Below, one piece after another: positions 55,108 through 64,000 of a DNA stretch of 64,000 nucleotides. Each line of letters opens with the position of its first letter. Within the stretch, counting starts at the first letter, position 1. Location: contig CANMOU010000001.1 of the NCBI GenBank assembly GCA_947499555.1, positions 1,364,001-1,428,000 on the forward strand, given 5' to 3'. The notes under the pieces are model-generated. The model saw nothing but the letters and a program-made list of their open reading frames with translations. It did no database searches and was not told the DNA's origin. The position numbers and the translations under genes are program-made. This DNA is from an uncultured Roseovarius sp. (GTDB lineage: Bacteria; Pseudomonadota; Alphaproteobacteria; Rhodobacterales; Rhodobacteraceae).

Positions 55108-56301
55108 ATGAGCAAGGTCCGCGATCAGTACGAGGCGTTTCCCTACCCAGAACGCGACCCAAAGGACGAAAAAAGACGACTGATCCTGGGCTCTCCGTCG
55201 CTGCCGCAGGAAATCGACCATTTTGTCTTTCGCGGCGAACGGGACTGGTCAGAACCCTTGCGCATTCTCGTGGCCGGTGGCGGCACGGGCGATGGACTTA
55301 TTCAGCTGACAACCCTTCTGACGCAATATGGCCGCGCCTATAAGGCGACCTATATCGACCTTTCGAAAGCTTCACGCACCACAGCAGAAGCGCGCGCCAA
55401 GATGCGAAACTTAAAGGATATTACCTTTGTCACCGGCAGCCTTCTAGACGCGCCGGATTATGGCCCGTTTGACTATATTGATTGCTGCGGTGTGCTGCAT
55501 CACCTGCCCAATCCCGACGCCGGATTTTCAAGGCTGCAAGAAGCGCTGGCCCCCGGCGGTGGCATGGGGTTCATGGTGTACGCCCCTTATGGGCGTTCTG
55601 GCGTCTACCCTCTGCAAGAGGCTTTCGGCGCGCTTTATGGCGAGGCCAAGCCGCAAGACCGGCTCAAGGCCGCGCGCAAGCTCTTTGAGAAACTTCCACA
55701 AGGGCACCCCTTCAAGTCCAACACAAATGTGAATGATCACAAGGCGGGCGACGCAGGGTTTTACGACTTGCTCCTGCATTCCCAGGATCGCGCCTATGAC
55801 GTGGCTGAGCTATGCGCAACGCTGGAACGTACGGGCTGGTCCCTGTCTGGTTTCGTGCAGCCTGTTCTTTACGATCTGGCAAGATTTGCAGACATCCCCA
55901 AAGGCATGGATGAGATTACGCAAATGGCGCTCGCAGAAAAGCTGAACGGCACCATCCGCACGCACACGGCCTATGCTGTGTCAAAGACCGAAGCGCGCGG
56001 ACCAGCGCTTGGAAGTAATCGAAAACTTGTGCCACATATCAAAGGGGTACAGGCCAAAGCTCTGGCACAGGCCATCTTGCAAGGGCAAGCGCCGAAAGTG
56101 GGCGACGAAAGCCTGTCCGAGGCGCTTTCACTGCCAAAAGACGCCGGCGCAATCTTGATGGCGATTGACGGGCGGCGCTCCTTGCAGGAGATCGCGGCTC
56201 TGACAAAGCAGGACCCGCTGGCCTTCGGCGCGCTATGGGCGCAGGTTGAGCGTAAACTTACGCCTTGGGGTTTGCTAGTTTACTCCAGTGTGCTGCGCTG
56301 A
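55108..56301 (+). CDS. SAM-dependent methyltransferase
   Basis: A 398-residue protein from MSKVRDQYEAFPYPERDP, with GGAAG upstream. The SAM-binding motif is ILVAGGGTGDG, followed by ATYIDLSKAS and CGVLHHLPNPD. The C-terminal half of about 200 residues has no clear similarity. Family members include TPR-free class I methyltransferases of unknown substrate. It is only 3 bases from the next gene and likely co-transcribed. Confidence 0.88.
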   Translation: MSKVRDQYEAFPYPERDPKDEKRRLILGSPSLPQEIDHFVFRGERDWSEPLRILVAGGGTGDGLIQLTTLLTQYGRAYKATYIDLSKASRTTAEARAKMRNLKDITFVTGSLLDAPDYGPFDYIDCCGVLHHLPNPDAGFSRLQEALAPGGGMGFMVYAPYGRSGVYPLQEAFGALYGEAKPQDRLKAARKLFEKLPQGHPFKSNTNVNDHKAGDAGFYDLLLHSQDRAYDVAELCATLERTGWSLSGFVQPVLYDLARFADIPKGMDEITQMALAEKLNGTIRTHTAYAVSKTEARGPALGSNRKLVPHIKGVQAKALAQAILQGQAPKVGDESLSEALSLPKDAGAILMAIDGRRSLQEIAALTKQDPLAFGALWAQVERKLTPWGLLVYSSVLR

Positions 56302-56304
56302 ACC

Positions 56305-56973
56305 ATGTGTGGACGCATGGCGCTATCCCTTCCGTATGATGCGATGGTGCAGCTTTTCAGCGCCAGCCCCGCGAACGACCTTCCGGACATTCCGAATTTC
56401 AACATCTGCCCGACAAACACTGTTGCGGTTGTGACCTCGGACGAAGGCCAGCGCCGCCTGCGATCCATGCGTTGGGGGTTTTTGCCGCATTGGTACAAAA
56501 CACCCGGCGACGGCCCCCTGCTGATCAATGCCCGCAGTGAAACCATCGCCGAGAAACCCGCTTTCCGGTCTGCCGCGCGACAGCGACGGTGCCTGATCCC
56601 GGCCACCGGGTTTTACGAATGGACCAAGGATGCGGAAGGCAAACGCTTGCCTTGGTATATAGCGCCGACGGAAGGCTCTGTGCTGGCCTTTGCCGGGGTC
56701 TGGCAGGATTGGGCCAAGGGGGACGAGGCGTTCACCACCTGTGCAGTTGTGACAACCGCTGCAAATTCGGAAATGCAGGTCATTCACCACCGCATGCCGG
56801 TCATCCTGGCCGAGAAAGACTGGCCTCTTTGGCTTGGTGAAGCCGGACACGGGGCGGCCACGCTGATGAAAGCGGCCCCGGAAGAGGCGTTGCAATTTCA
56901 CCGGGTGGACCCAAAGGTCAATTCCAACCGCGCCAGCGGGCCGGACTTGATCGAGCCGTTTGAGGAAGACTAG
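56305..56973 (+). CDS. SOS-response-associated peptidase YedK/HMCES
   Basis: A 222-residue SRAP protein that shields abasic sites in single-stranded DNA by a covalent link. The catalytic Cys2 follows the initiator Met (MCGRMALSLP). Other active-site residues lie in NARSETIAEKPAF, FYEWTKD and VIHHRMPVIL (histidine). Full length. Confidence 0.94.
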   Translation: MCGRMALSLPYDAMVQLFSASPANDLPDIPNFNICPTNTVAVVTSDEGQRRLRSMRWGFLPHWYKTPGDGPLLINARSETIAEKPAFRSAARQRRCLIPATGFYEWTKDAEGKRLPWYIAPTEGSVLAFAGVWQDWAKGDEAFTTCAVVTTAANSEMQVIHHRMPVILAEKDWPLWLGEAGHGAATLMKAAPEEALQFHRVDPKVNSNRASGPDLIEPFEED

Positions 56974-56984
56974 CGCGGGTCTTC

Positions 56985-57977
56985 CTACGCCGCCATCAAC
57001 CGGACCATATCCAGCATGCGGCAGGAAAAGCCCCATTCGTTGTCATACCAGCCAAAAACGCGAAGCAAGCCGCCGGTTGACACGGAGGTTTCAGGCCCGA
57101 CGATTACGATGGATTCAGGCCGCATGCGCAGATCGGCACTCACCAAAGGCTGTTCTGTCCAACCGAAGACGCCCCCCTGACGCACTGCATTTTGCAACAC
57201 GGCGTTCACCGAGGCCGCATTGACGGCTGTGTTGGTCTGCACTGTCAAATCAATGCAAGACACGCTGGCGGTGGGCACACGAATGGCGCGCGCCTCGATC
57301 CGGCCTTTGAGATGTGGCAGCACGAGACCGGTCTGATGCTGAGCGCTTGTGGTCGTGGGCACCATCGAGAGCGCGGCGGCCCGGCTGCGCTCTGGCGCGG
57401 CGCGCGGCTTGTCGACGGTGGGCTGGCTTCCGGTGTAGCAATGCACGGTGGTCATCTGCCCGCTGACCAGACCAAATGCCTCATCCAGAAGCCGCGCCAG
57501 CGGGGCGAGCGCATTGGTGGTGCAGGACGCATTTGAAACGATGGTCTGATCGCCCAGCGCCGCCTCATTGGCACCCATGACGATGGTGATATCGGCCTCG
57601 GCTGAGGGGCCTGAGACCAGAACCTTGCTGGCCCCTGCCGCAAGCCCCCGTTCCGCGACGGCGCGCGCGCCGCCCATCCCGGTGCATTCCAGTACAATAT
57701 CGACCTGGCTTAGATCCAGCGCACTCAGATCCGGCTCTGACGTGAACGGGATTTGCCTCGCACCAACCTGCAGCACACCGTGCCCGCCCCGAACTGGCTC
57801 CGGCCAGGGTCCGAACACACTGTCATATTGAAAGAGATAGGCGCAGGTCTCAATGGGTTCGATGTCGTTGATGCAGATGAGCTCAATATCCGGCGCATCT
57901 CGCAACAGAATGCGCAGGAGCGTGCGACCGATGCGGCCAAATCCGTTTATGGCGACGCGGATGGGACGGGTGGACAT
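56985..57977 (-). CDS. Glyceraldehyde-3-phosphate dehydrogenase paralogue
   Basis: A 330-residue type I GAPDH. NGFGRIGRTLLRILLR, catalytic Cys in SNASCTTNALAPL with histidine in TTVHCYTGSQP, and WYDNEWGFSCRM are intact. GGAGG precedes the ATG. It differs clearly from the first copy (for example the S-loop TVDKPRAAPERSRA), so the two may serve opposite directions or different substrates such as erythrose-4-phosphate. No LacI-type palindrome stands before this copy. Confidence 0.92.
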   Translation of the reverse strand: MSTRPIRVAINGFGRIGRTLLRILLRDAPDIELICINDIEPIETCAYLFQYDSVFGPWPEPVRGGHGVLQVGARQIPFTSEPDLSALDLSQVDIVLECTGMGGARAVAERGLAAGASKVLVSGPSAEADITIVMGANEAALGDQTIVSNASCTTNALAPLARLLDEAFGLVSGQMTTVHCYTGSQPTVDKPRAAPERSRAAALSMVPTTTSAQHQTGLVLPHLKGRIEARAIRVPTASVSCIDLTVQTNTAVNAASVNAVLQNAVRQGGVFGWTEQPLVSADLRMRPESIVIVGPETSVSTGGLLRVFGWYDNEWGFSCRMLDMVRLMAA

Positions 57978-58062
57978 GGGTGGCCTCCTGCAAATGGGTC
58001 AGTGATGTTGACTTTATGGCTTGCGGCAGGCTTGACCAGCCATGAAACATAATTTGATCAAA

Positions 58063-59394
58063 TTATTCCGGAGCTGCACGTCCCACCTCGGCCTCCAGCG
58101 CGGGATAGCGCAGACCAAGTGTAAGCCCGCGCGCGACAAAGCTGATGAGCAAGGCAATCCAAAGACCATGATTGCCGTAGTCCGGCACAAGCAGCATCGC
58201 TGCGAAGACGTAGACCACAAGGCTGATAGCCATCATATTCCGCATATCCTGCGCGCGGGTGGCGCCGATGAAGATGCCATCCAGCATCCACGCGGCGATG
58301 CCTGCGACCGGGGCTAGGATCATGTAGATAAGATAGTTACGTGCCTCGCTGCGCACCTCACCTGAGGTGGTCATCAGATCAATAATCGCACCGCCAAAGA
58401 GCGCAAAGCTAAGCGTGAGGCCTGTGGTGATGATCACGCCCCAAAAGCTGGAAAGCACGGCGCTGCGCCGCAGATCGGCGCGATTGCGTTGGCCCATCGC
58501 CTGCCCCACCAGCGCTTCGGCGGCAAAGGCAAAACCATCAAGCGCATAGGCCGTGATGTGCAGGAACTGCATAAGCACCTGATTGGCGGCCAGTTCTGCG
58601 TCGCCAAAATCACCTGCGGTAAAAAGGAATGAGACAAAGATCGCCTGCAGCATGAGCGAGCGCAGCAGGATATCGCGGTTGACTGCCATCATCAGGGTAA
58701 GTCGATCCCGGTCAAAGACACGCGGCCAGTCCTTCCACGCAGGGCTTTTGAGCACGCCACGGCAAAGCCAGAGGCCAAGCGCCAGTCCGCTCCATTCGGC
58801 GATAAAGGTGGCGAATGCCACGCCCTCGATGCCCCAGCCAATGCCAAGGACAAACCACAGATCGAGGATAATGTTGATGCCGTTCATCACCACTTGGAGC
58901 AGCAGCACCGCGCGGGTGCGTTCCTGCGCAATGAGCCAGCCGGTAACACCGTAAAGCGCGATGACCGCGGGCGCACTCCAGACGCGGATTGCCATGTAAT
59001 CGCGGGCAAGGCTCTCAACCTCGGAACTGGCCGGGGAAATAAGAAATGCGCCATAGAAAATAGGGATTTGGAGCAGGATGATGGCAAGACCGGCACTTAG
59101 GCCGATCATCATCGCACGTGTGAACATCGCGGCCACCTCGCCGGTCCGCCCCGCGCCATGCGCCTGGCTGGTGAGGCCCGTGGTGCCCATGCGCAGAAAT
59201 CCAAAGACCCAATAGATCGCCGTCAGAATTATGGCACCAATGCCCACAGCCCCAATGGGTGCCGCCTCTCCCATTTGCCCGACCACGCCCGTGTCCACAG
59301 CGCCGAGGATCGGCACCGTGGCATTGGAGATAACAATCGGGATGGCAATGTTGAGCACCCGTTTATGGGTGATCGGCGCAGTGGTTTCAGCCAT
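58063..59394 (-). CDS. MATE family efflux protein (DinF-like)
   Basis: A 443-residue membrane protein with about twelve helices in two MATE bundles. ISNATVPILGAVDTGVVG starts the first bundle, and LMQFLHITAYALDGFAFAAEALVGQAMGQ lies in the second. Sodium- or proton-driven drug export is likely. It overlaps the preceding thioesterase gene by 8 bases. Confidence 0.92.
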   Translation of the reverse strand: MAETTAPITHKRVLNIAIPIVISNATVPILGAVDTGVVGQMGEAAPIGAVGIGAIILTAIYWVFGFLRMGTTGLTSQAHGAGRTGEVAAMFTRAMMIGLSAGLAIILLQIPIFYGAFLISPASSEVESLARDYMAIRVWSAPAVIALYGVTGWLIAQERTRAVLLLQVVMNGINIILDLWFVLGIGWGIEGVAFATFIAEWSGLALGLWLCRGVLKSPAWKDWPRVFDRDRLTLMMAVNRDILLRSLMLQAIFVSFLFTAGDFGDAELAANQVLMQFLHITAYALDGFAFAAEALVGQAMGQRNRADLRRSAVLSSFWGVIITTGLTLSFALFGGAIIDLMTTSGEVRSEARNYLIYMILAPVAGIAAWMLDGIFIGATRAQDMRNMMAISLVVYVFAAMLLVPDYGNHGLWIALLISFVARGLTLGLRYPALEAEVGRAAPE

Positions 59395-59896
59395 TCTGGC
59401 GGGGCATCACGAAATGCCCGGTGGCCTGTGCAAAGGGGCGCGCCCGGTTGTCCTGCCAGGCTTCGGCCTTGACCGAGGCATATCGGCGACCCGAGCGGGT
59501 GACATGGGCGCGGGCATACGCATCACGCGGCAGGCCCGAGCGCAGGTAGTCCACTGTAAAGCCGATTGTCTTGGGCAGGCGCGGCAGTTGGCCAGAGGCC
59601 AATGCATCTGCATCCAACTGCCCGCTCTCCACCTCATCCCAGATCATCGCCCAGCTCAAACCGATGATAGATGTAACCTCAAGAAAGGCTGCCGTGGCGC
59701 CGCCATGTAATGCGGGCAAGAGCGGGTTGCCGACAAGCCTGTCCTCAAACGGCATCACCGCTGTCAGTTCATCGCCGCGACGGTCGAAACTGATTCCCAG
59801 GAATTGCGCATAAGGCACACCATTAACCAATGCCGCGAGCGCTGCGTCCCGGCGCTGCTTCACGATCTGAACGGGTTCCGGCGTCTTACGGCTCAT
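59387..59896 (-). CDS. PaaI-type hotdog thioesterase
   Basis: A 169-residue hotdog-fold protein from MSRKTPEP; the start overlaps the next stop as ATGA. The hotdog motif is [20 protein letters not shown], then [23 protein letters not shown]. It acts on acyl-CoA thioesters; the specific acyl group is unknown. Middle gene of a thioesterase-thioesterase-MATE unit. Confidence 0.87.
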   Translation of the reverse strand: MSRKTPEPVQIVKQRRDAALAALVNGVPYAQFLGISFDRRGDELTAVMPFEDRLVGNPLLPALHGGATAAFLEVTSIIGLSWAMIWDEVESGQLDADALASGQLPRLPKTIGFTVDYLRSGLPRDAYARAHVTRSGRRYASVKAEAWQDNRARPFAQATGHFVMPRQNG

Positions 59897-60312
59897 GGTT
59901 TGGCCTCTACCGTAAAGGTTCCGGTGGCCTGAGCGACCGGGTTTTCTTCGTCCTCGTCCATCGCCTGCGCGCGCAGGAAGGCCACTGAGCGGGTGATGTG
60001 ATAGCATTCGGCACGCGCCTTGATCTTCTGGCCGGGCGTGGCAGGGCGCATATAATCGATGCGTAGATCAATCGTCGCCGTAGCGCCCGGCGAAGAGGGA
60101 TGGCTCATCGCCGCCGCGCCGCAACAGGTGTCCATCAGGGCAGAAACCGCTCCGCCATGAATGACACCTGTTTCGGGGTCGCCAATAAAACGTTCGTCGT
60201 AGTTCATGACGATCTCGGCGGTACCATCGCCGATTTCCGTCAACTCCATACCCAACGCCCTGGAATGCGGAATGGCATCAATGAATTGTCGGGCAAATTT
60301 CGTCTTGTCCAT
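59893..60312 (-). CDS. PaaI-type hotdog thioesterase (second)
   Basis: A 139-residue hotdog-fold protein from [21 protein letters not shown]; longer starts run into the divergent MerR region. The signature is [22 protein letters not shown] with the active-site region, then [17 protein letters not shown]. It starts the leftward thioesterase-MATE unit, divergent from the MerR gene. Confidence 0.89.
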   Translation of the reverse strand: MDKTKFARQFIDAIPHSRALGMELTEIGDGTAEIVMNYDERFIGDPETGVIHGGAVSALMDTCCGAAAMSHPSSPGATATIDLRIDYMRPATPGQKIKARAECYHITRSVAFLRAQAMDEDEENPVAQATGTFTVEAKP

Positions 60313-60428
60313 GGCGCATCTTTCGACTTGGTTGCCGCTATATGATCCAGAAGTGATCACAGCTTCAAGGCCTGCCTGTTGCTCTGCGCGCCGGTCTTTC
60401 CTAACATCGGGATCAGGGAGGAGAGGCC

Positions 60429-60797
60429 ATGTCGGACACACGACTGTCTTTCAAGGAAATGTGCGCCAAGTTCGACGTCACGCCGCGGACATTGCGCTAC
60501 TATGAGTATATCGAGTTGATCAGCCCGGATCGCGAAGGTCGGTCCCGGTTTTACACGCCCAAGGAAGTCGCGCGGATGAAGCTTATTCTGCGCGGGCGAC
60601 GCTGGGGCTTTGCGCTGGAAGAAATCAGGCAATGGCTTTTGATCTACGAAGAGAAAGGCACCGACGCGCAGCTTCGGACCTGGATCGAATTGGCCGATCA
60701 GAAACTGGCCGAGCTTGATGAACAAAAGGCACAACTGGAAGAGAGCATCTCGGAGCTTCAGGAAGTGCGCGATTCGACAGCGAAATCTCTGGGCTAG
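60429..60797 (+). CDS. MerR family regulator (first paralogue)
   Basis: A 122-residue regulator. The winged helix is [27 protein letters not shown], then [32 protein letters not shown], with a C-terminal coiled coil ([19 protein letters not shown]). No metal-binding cysteines occur, so it is of the non-metal MerR type. It closely resembles the second MerR protein 200 bases downstream. Confidence 0.92.
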   Translation: MSDTRLSFKEMCAKFDVTPRTLRYYEYIELISPDREGRSRFYTPKEVARMKLILRGRRWGFALEEIRQWLLIYEEKGTDAQLRTWIELADQKLAELDEQKAQLEESISELQEVRDSTAKSLG

Positions 60798-60866
60798 CGG
60801 ACACGCGCCATAGGGAGCACCCTCAATTGACCGATGCCGATTGTTATAAAATTGTGCAAATCGATA

Positions 60867-60924
60867 GTTTACGTTAATTGATCTTACGTAAACCTCAAAG
60901 TGACGTTACGTACCAGTTACGTCA
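60867..60924. promoter_or_regulatory. Two ACGT-centred inverted repeats before the second MerR gene
   Basis: GTTTACGT (60867-60874) pairs with ACGTAAAC (60886-60893). A second set, TGACGT (60901-60906) and ACGTCA (60919-60924), follows at once. LiuR-type MerR regulators of acyl-CoA catabolism use TTTACGT...ACGTAAA sites. The gap to the MerR start is 75 bases. Confidence 0.6.
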
Positions 60925-60999
60925 ACTACATTCCCCGTTGTATCGATAGACGACAACGCCCAATTCGGCAGCACGTTCAATCGAGTTGCAGGTGCTGAA

Positions 61000-61401
61000 A
61001 TGAGTACTGAAATGATGACAATCCGCCAGATGTGCGACGCTTTTAATGTCACGCCCCGTACGTTGCGGTTTTATGAGTCCAAGGAATTGCTCTTTCCCAG
61101 GCGGGAAGGTCAGAAACGGCTGTTCACCAAGCGCGACCGCGCGCGGCTCAAGCTGATCCTGCGCGGCAAGCGTTTTGGCTTCAGTCTTGAAGAGATCCGC
61201 CAGCTTCTCAACCTCTATGACAAGGGCGACCAGCAGCTCACGCAGCTGACCCAGACCTATGAAGTCGCCAAGACCCGGCTTGATGAGCTTGAACGCCAGC
61301 GCGATGAGCTGACTGCGGCGATTGATGATCTGAAAGACCAGATGAAGTGGGGCGAGAAAATGATCGCCTCAATCCGTTCAACCCCAAAAGCGGCGGAGTA
61401 A
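61000..61401 (+). CDS. MerR family regulator (LiuR-like, second paralogue)
   Basis: A 133-residue regulator. The DNA-binding domain is TIRQMCDAFNVTPRTLRFYE, then KRLFTKRDRARLKLILRGKRFGFSLEEIRQLL, plus a C-terminal coiled coil. It directly precedes the acyl-CoA dehydrogenase gene by 40 bases and follows ACGT-centred repeats. It is the likely regulator of this fatty- or branched-acid operon. Confidence 0.92.
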   Translation: MSTEMMTIRQMCDAFNVTPRTLRFYESKELLFPRREGQKRLFTKRDRARLKLILRGKRFGFSLEEIRQLLNLYDKGDQQLTQLTQTYEVAKTRLDELERQRDELTAAIDDLKDQMKWGEKMIASIRSTPKAAE

Positions 61402-61441
61402 CCTCCGTACACCACTTGTGATGATTTAGGGAGACCACCAC

Positions 61442-63220
61442 ATGCCCAGCTACACAGCCCCCACCAAGGACATGGATTTTATTCTGCACAATGTGCTGAA
61501 GGTGTCCGAGCAAGACACCCCCGGCTATGCCGATTTGGACCGGGATTTCACCTCGGCCATCCTCGAAGAGGCAGGCAAGGTTGCCTCAGAAGTGCTGGCG
61601 CCGCTCAACGTGGTGGGCGACACCGAAGGCTGTGTTCTGGAAAACGGCGTGGTGCGCACGCCCACGGGCTTCAAGGACGCCTTTGAGCAAGTCAAAGCAG
61701 GTGGCTGGACCGGTATCGACCTGCCCGAGGAATTTGGCGGTCAGAACATGCCCTACATCATGTACACGGCTGTCGGTGAAACATCCTCTGCGGCGAACCA
61801 GGCCTTTACAATGTATCAGGGCCTCACGCACGGCGCGGCCTCGGCTATTCTGGTGCATGGCTCAGAAGAGCAAAAAGCGAAATATCTGCCAAACATGACG
61901 TCCTGCGAATGGACCGGCACCATGAACCTGACAGAGCCGCATTGCGGCACCGATCTGGGCCTGATGCGCACCAAGGCGGTACCGCAGGACGATGGCAGCT
62001 ACAAGATCTCCGGTCAGAAGATCTTCATCTCGGCTGGCGAACACGACATGGCTGACAACATCATTCACCTTGTGCTGGCCAAAATCCCCGGCGGGCCCGA
62101 GGGTATCAAGGGCGTGAGCCTTTTCATCGTGCCAAAATTCATGGTCAACGAGGACGGATCGCTTGGCGCACGCAACGGCGTGAGCTGCGGCAAGATCGAA
62201 GAGAAAATGGGCATCCACGGCAATTCCACTTGCGTGATGAACTATGACGAGGCCACAGGCTGGCTCTTGGGCGAAGAGCACAAAGGCATGCGGGCGATGT
62301 TCACCATGATGAACGAGGCGCGCATCGGTGTGGGTATGCAAGGGTTGGCACAAGCCGAGGTCGCTTACCAAAACGCGCTGGCCTACGCAAAGGACCGCCT
62401 GCAGGGGCGCGATGTGACCGGTGCGAAGAACCCCGATGGCCCGGCGGATCCGCTTATCGTGCACCCTGATATTCGCCGATCCCTGATGGACCAGAAAAGC
62501 TTTGTCGAAGCAGGGCGTGCCTTCCTGCTCTGGGCGTCAAAAATGATCGACGAATCCCATCGTGGTGGCGATGAGGCGGCGGAAGGTCTGGTGAGCCTGC
62601 TCACGCCGATCGTCAAAGGGTTTCTCACCGACGAAGGTTACGACATGACCGTCCAGGCCCAGCAGGTCTATGGCGGGCATGGGTATATCGAGGAATGGGG
62701 CATGTCCCAATTCACGCGCGACGCGCGGATCGCCATGATCTATGAAGGGGCCAACGGTGTTCAAGCGCTTGATCTTGTGGGGCGCAAACTGCCCTCGGAT
62801 GGCGGCAAGCATGTGATGGCTTTCTTTGACCTGGTGAAATCCTTCATCAAGGACAATGAAGGCAATGAGGCGCTCAAGGCCGATTTTCTTGATCCGCTGA
62901 AAGAGGCGTCCAAGCATTTGCAGGCCGCGGGTATGTTCTTTATGCAAAACGGGATGAAGAACCCGAACGCCGCACTGGCAGGGTCGAATGACTTCATGCA
63001 CCTTTTCGGACATGTCTGCCTTGGCCTGATGTGGGCGCAGATGGCGAAGGCTGCGATGGAAGCGCTTGAGGCGGGTGAAGGTGATCTGGACTTCTACAAG
63101 AACAAGATCATCACGGGCCGCTACTACATGAAGCGTCGCCTGCCCGCGACGGCGATGCACCTGGCGCGGATCGAAAGCGGGGCCGAGCCTGTTATGGAAC
63201 TGGAAGCAGACGCTTTCTAA
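61442..63220 (+). CDS. Acyl-CoA dehydrogenase (long form; FadE/DmdC-like)
   Basis: A 592-residue FAD enzyme. After an N-terminal helical domain, the FAD/substrate blocks are [20 protein letters not shown] and [20 protein letters not shown]. The base glutamate is in [19 protein letters not shown]-terminal extension (from about 470) marks the long group that includes 3-methylmercaptopropionyl-CoA dehydrogenases. Substrate not deducible; DMSP breakdown is one option for a roseobacter. GGGAG precedes the ATG. Confidence 0.92.
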   Translation: MPSYTAPTKDMDFILHNVLKVSEQDTPGYADLDRDFTSAILEEAGKVASEVLAPLNVVGDTEGCVLENGVVRTPTGFKDAFEQVKAGGWTGIDLPEEFGGQNMPYIMYTAVGETSSAANQAFTMYQGLTHGAASAILVHGSEEQKAKYLPNMTSCEWTGTMNLTEPHCGTDLGLMRTKAVPQDDGSYKISGQKIFISAGEHDMADNIIHLVLAKIPGGPEGIKGVSLFIVPKFMVNEDGSLGARNGVSCGKIEEKMGIHGNSTCVMNYDEATGWLLGEEHKGMRAMFTMMNEARIGVGMQGLAQAEVAYQNALAYAKDRLQGRDVTGAKNPDGPADPLIVHPDIRRSLMDQKSFVEAGRAFLLWASKMIDESHRGGDEAAEGLVSLLTPIVKGFLTDEGYDMTVQAQQVYGGHGYIEEWGMSQFTRDARIAMIYEGANGVQALDLVGRKLPSDGGKHVMAFFDLVKSFIKDNEGNEALKADFLDPLKEASKHLQAAGMFFMQNGMKNPNAALAGSNDFMHLFGHVCLGLMWAQMAKAAMEALEAGEGDLDFYKNKIITGRYYMKRRLPATAMHLARIESGAEPVMELEADAF

Positions 63221-63230
63221 TAGACGATTT

Positions 63231-63249
63231 GGTGGGGTGAAACCCCACC
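63231..63249. repeat. Small hairpin between two coding regions
   Basis: GGTGGGG and CCCCACC form a 7-bp stem with loop TGAAA just after the acyl-CoA dehydrogenase stop, and CTACCCCACC follows. It could be a weak terminator, an mRNA-stabilising hairpin or a copy of a small dispersed repeat. Confidence 0.4.
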
Positions 63250-63281
63250 CTACCCCACCGCATGAGATCTGGGAGGACATC

Positions 63282-63494
63282 ATGCCAAAACGCTTTCGCC
63301 TGACCCGGCGGTTTAACGCCGCGATGACCGAGGATGGCTATCGCCGCTTGCGCCGCTTCGCGCAGGAGGCAGGGTTGGATGAAGGCGAGGCCTTGTCGTT
63401 CCTCTTCGAAAACTTTGACAGCGTGATCAACGAAGACACGTTTGGCCATCGGCTCAGGCTCTTTAACTCAGAGCTTGAGGCGCGCAAGAAATAA
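63282..63494 (+). CDS. Small hypothetical protein
   Basis: A 70-residue protein from MPKRFRLTRRFNAAMTED, with GGGAGGA upstream. Basic N-terminus, then an acidic helical region (GLDEGEALSFLFENFDSV). No family was recognised. It lies between two acyl-CoA dehydrogenase genes in the same direction with close spacing, so it is probably part of the operon. Confidence 0.7.
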   Translation: MPKRFRLTRRFNAAMTEDGYRRLRRFAQEAGLDEGEALSFLFENFDSVINEDTFGHRLRLFNSELEARKK

Positions 63495-63506
63495 GGGAGG
63501 GTTACG

Positions 63507-64000
63507 ATGTCAAGCTGGATGACTGACGAGCACCAGATGCTCTCTGAGATGACTTACAAATTCATCTCTGAAGAATGGGGCCCTAATTTCGAGCGCTGGC
63601 GCAAAGACGGGATCATGGATCGCGAAACCTGGACCCAGGCCGGTGAGCTGGGTCTGCTGTGCCCCTCCATCCCCGAAGAATACGGCGGCGCAGGTGGTGA
63701 TTTCGGCCATGAGGCGGTGATCTGCATCGAGCAGTCCCGCGCCAATCTGGCCAGCTGGGGCAATCCCATCCATTCGGGCATCGTGGCGCATTACATCCTC
63801 GCCTACGGCTCGGAAGACCAAAAGAAACGCTGGCTGCCCAAAATGGTCTCGGGCGAGCTCGTCGGCGCGCTGGCGATGACAGAGCCGGGTGCCGGATCGG
63901 ACCTGCAGTCGATGAAATCCAAAGCGCTGCGCGATGGAAACTCTTATCGTTTGAATGGGCAAAAAACCTTTATTACCAACGGACAACACGCCAATCTTAT
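63507..64000 (+). CDS. Acyl-CoA dehydrogenase, 5' part (runs off the window)
   Basis: The gene starts ATG at 63507 after GGGAGG and stays open to the window end, giving the first 164 residues. The text reads [32 protein letters not shown], then the FAD-contact region [14 protein letters not shown] and [14 protein letters not shown]. These are N-terminal and middle-domain landmarks of medium-type acyl-CoA dehydrogenases. It is the third member of the operon. Confidence 0.93.
   Translation, partial: MSSWMTDEHQMLSEMTYKFISEEWGPNFERWRKDGIMDRETWTQAGELGLLCPSIPEEYGGAGGDFGHEAVICIEQSRANLASWGNPIHSGIVAHYILAYGSEDQKKRWLPKMVSGELVGALAMTEPGAGSDLQSMKSKALRDGNSYRLNGQKTFITNGQHANL

Overview
The window looks like a chromosomal segment of a marine alphaproteobacterium, most likely a Rhodobacteraceae (Roseobacter-type) member. 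The basis is high-GC coding sequence with alphaproteobacterial protein types: a B12-dependent ribonucleotide reductase, a glpX-recJ pair, DUF1489, a cytochrome b561-YceI fusion, and MerR-controlled acyl-CoA dehydrogenases. No plasmid replication gene, rRNA operon, complete insertion sequence or CRISPR array was seen. The assignment rests on protein character only.

Layout. 1-8.9 kb: fabD, a membrane cytochrome b561-YceI fusion, glutamate dehydrogenase, three overlapping Tad-pilus (TadG/TadE-type) genes, and a TetR regulator with a palindrome upstream. 8.9-13.2 kb: homoserine dehydrogenase, class II fructose bisphosphatase, recJ, then tRNA-Glu(UUC). Next to the tRNA lies the decayed C-terminal part of a recombinase, a hint of an old integration event. 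13.8-24.1 kb: a GNAT enzyme and a coherent catabolic cluster. It has a LysR regulator, a histone-deacetylase-like amidohydrolase, a class V aminotransferase, an aldehyde dehydrogenase, a HpaH-type hydratase, a HpaI-type aldolase and a complete polar amino-acid ABC transporter. The promoters of this cluster share AT-rich palindromes. It is the best candidate here for an undescribed pathway, plausibly use of an N-acylated amine or amino acid.

24.1-34.5 kb: an electrophile or xenobiotic-response region. It holds two related glutathione transferases, an Old Yellow Enzyme reductase, three related lumazine-binding/NTF2-like small proteins, an AhpD-like protein, a Tat-exported metallo-hydrolase, a quinone oxidoreductase and two TetR regulators. 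Three near-identical 19-bp sites around the first TetR gene define a small regulon. 34.7-41.8 kb: a hydroxyproline-type catabolic operon (proline racemase family, D-amino-acid dehydrogenase, DapA-family deaminase, second FAD oxidoreductase, unusual SDR) divergent from a GcvA-like LysR. It ends in a badly frameshifted ProC-like pseudogene. 42.05-42.25 kb: an orphan fragment of ureG.

42.4-64 kb: mostly housekeeping. This includes nlpD-pcm-surE, two GAPDH paralogues (the first with a perfect LacI-type palindrome upstream), nrdJ with a pair of NrdR-like boxes, EamA transporter, DUF1489, an outer-membrane barrel, a BT1-like transporter, arsC, pyrD, DUF952, a methyltransferase, an SOS-associated peptidase, a MATE exporter and two thioesterases. 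Two paralogous MerR regulators and an acyl-CoA dehydrogenase operon follow, the last gene running off the window end.
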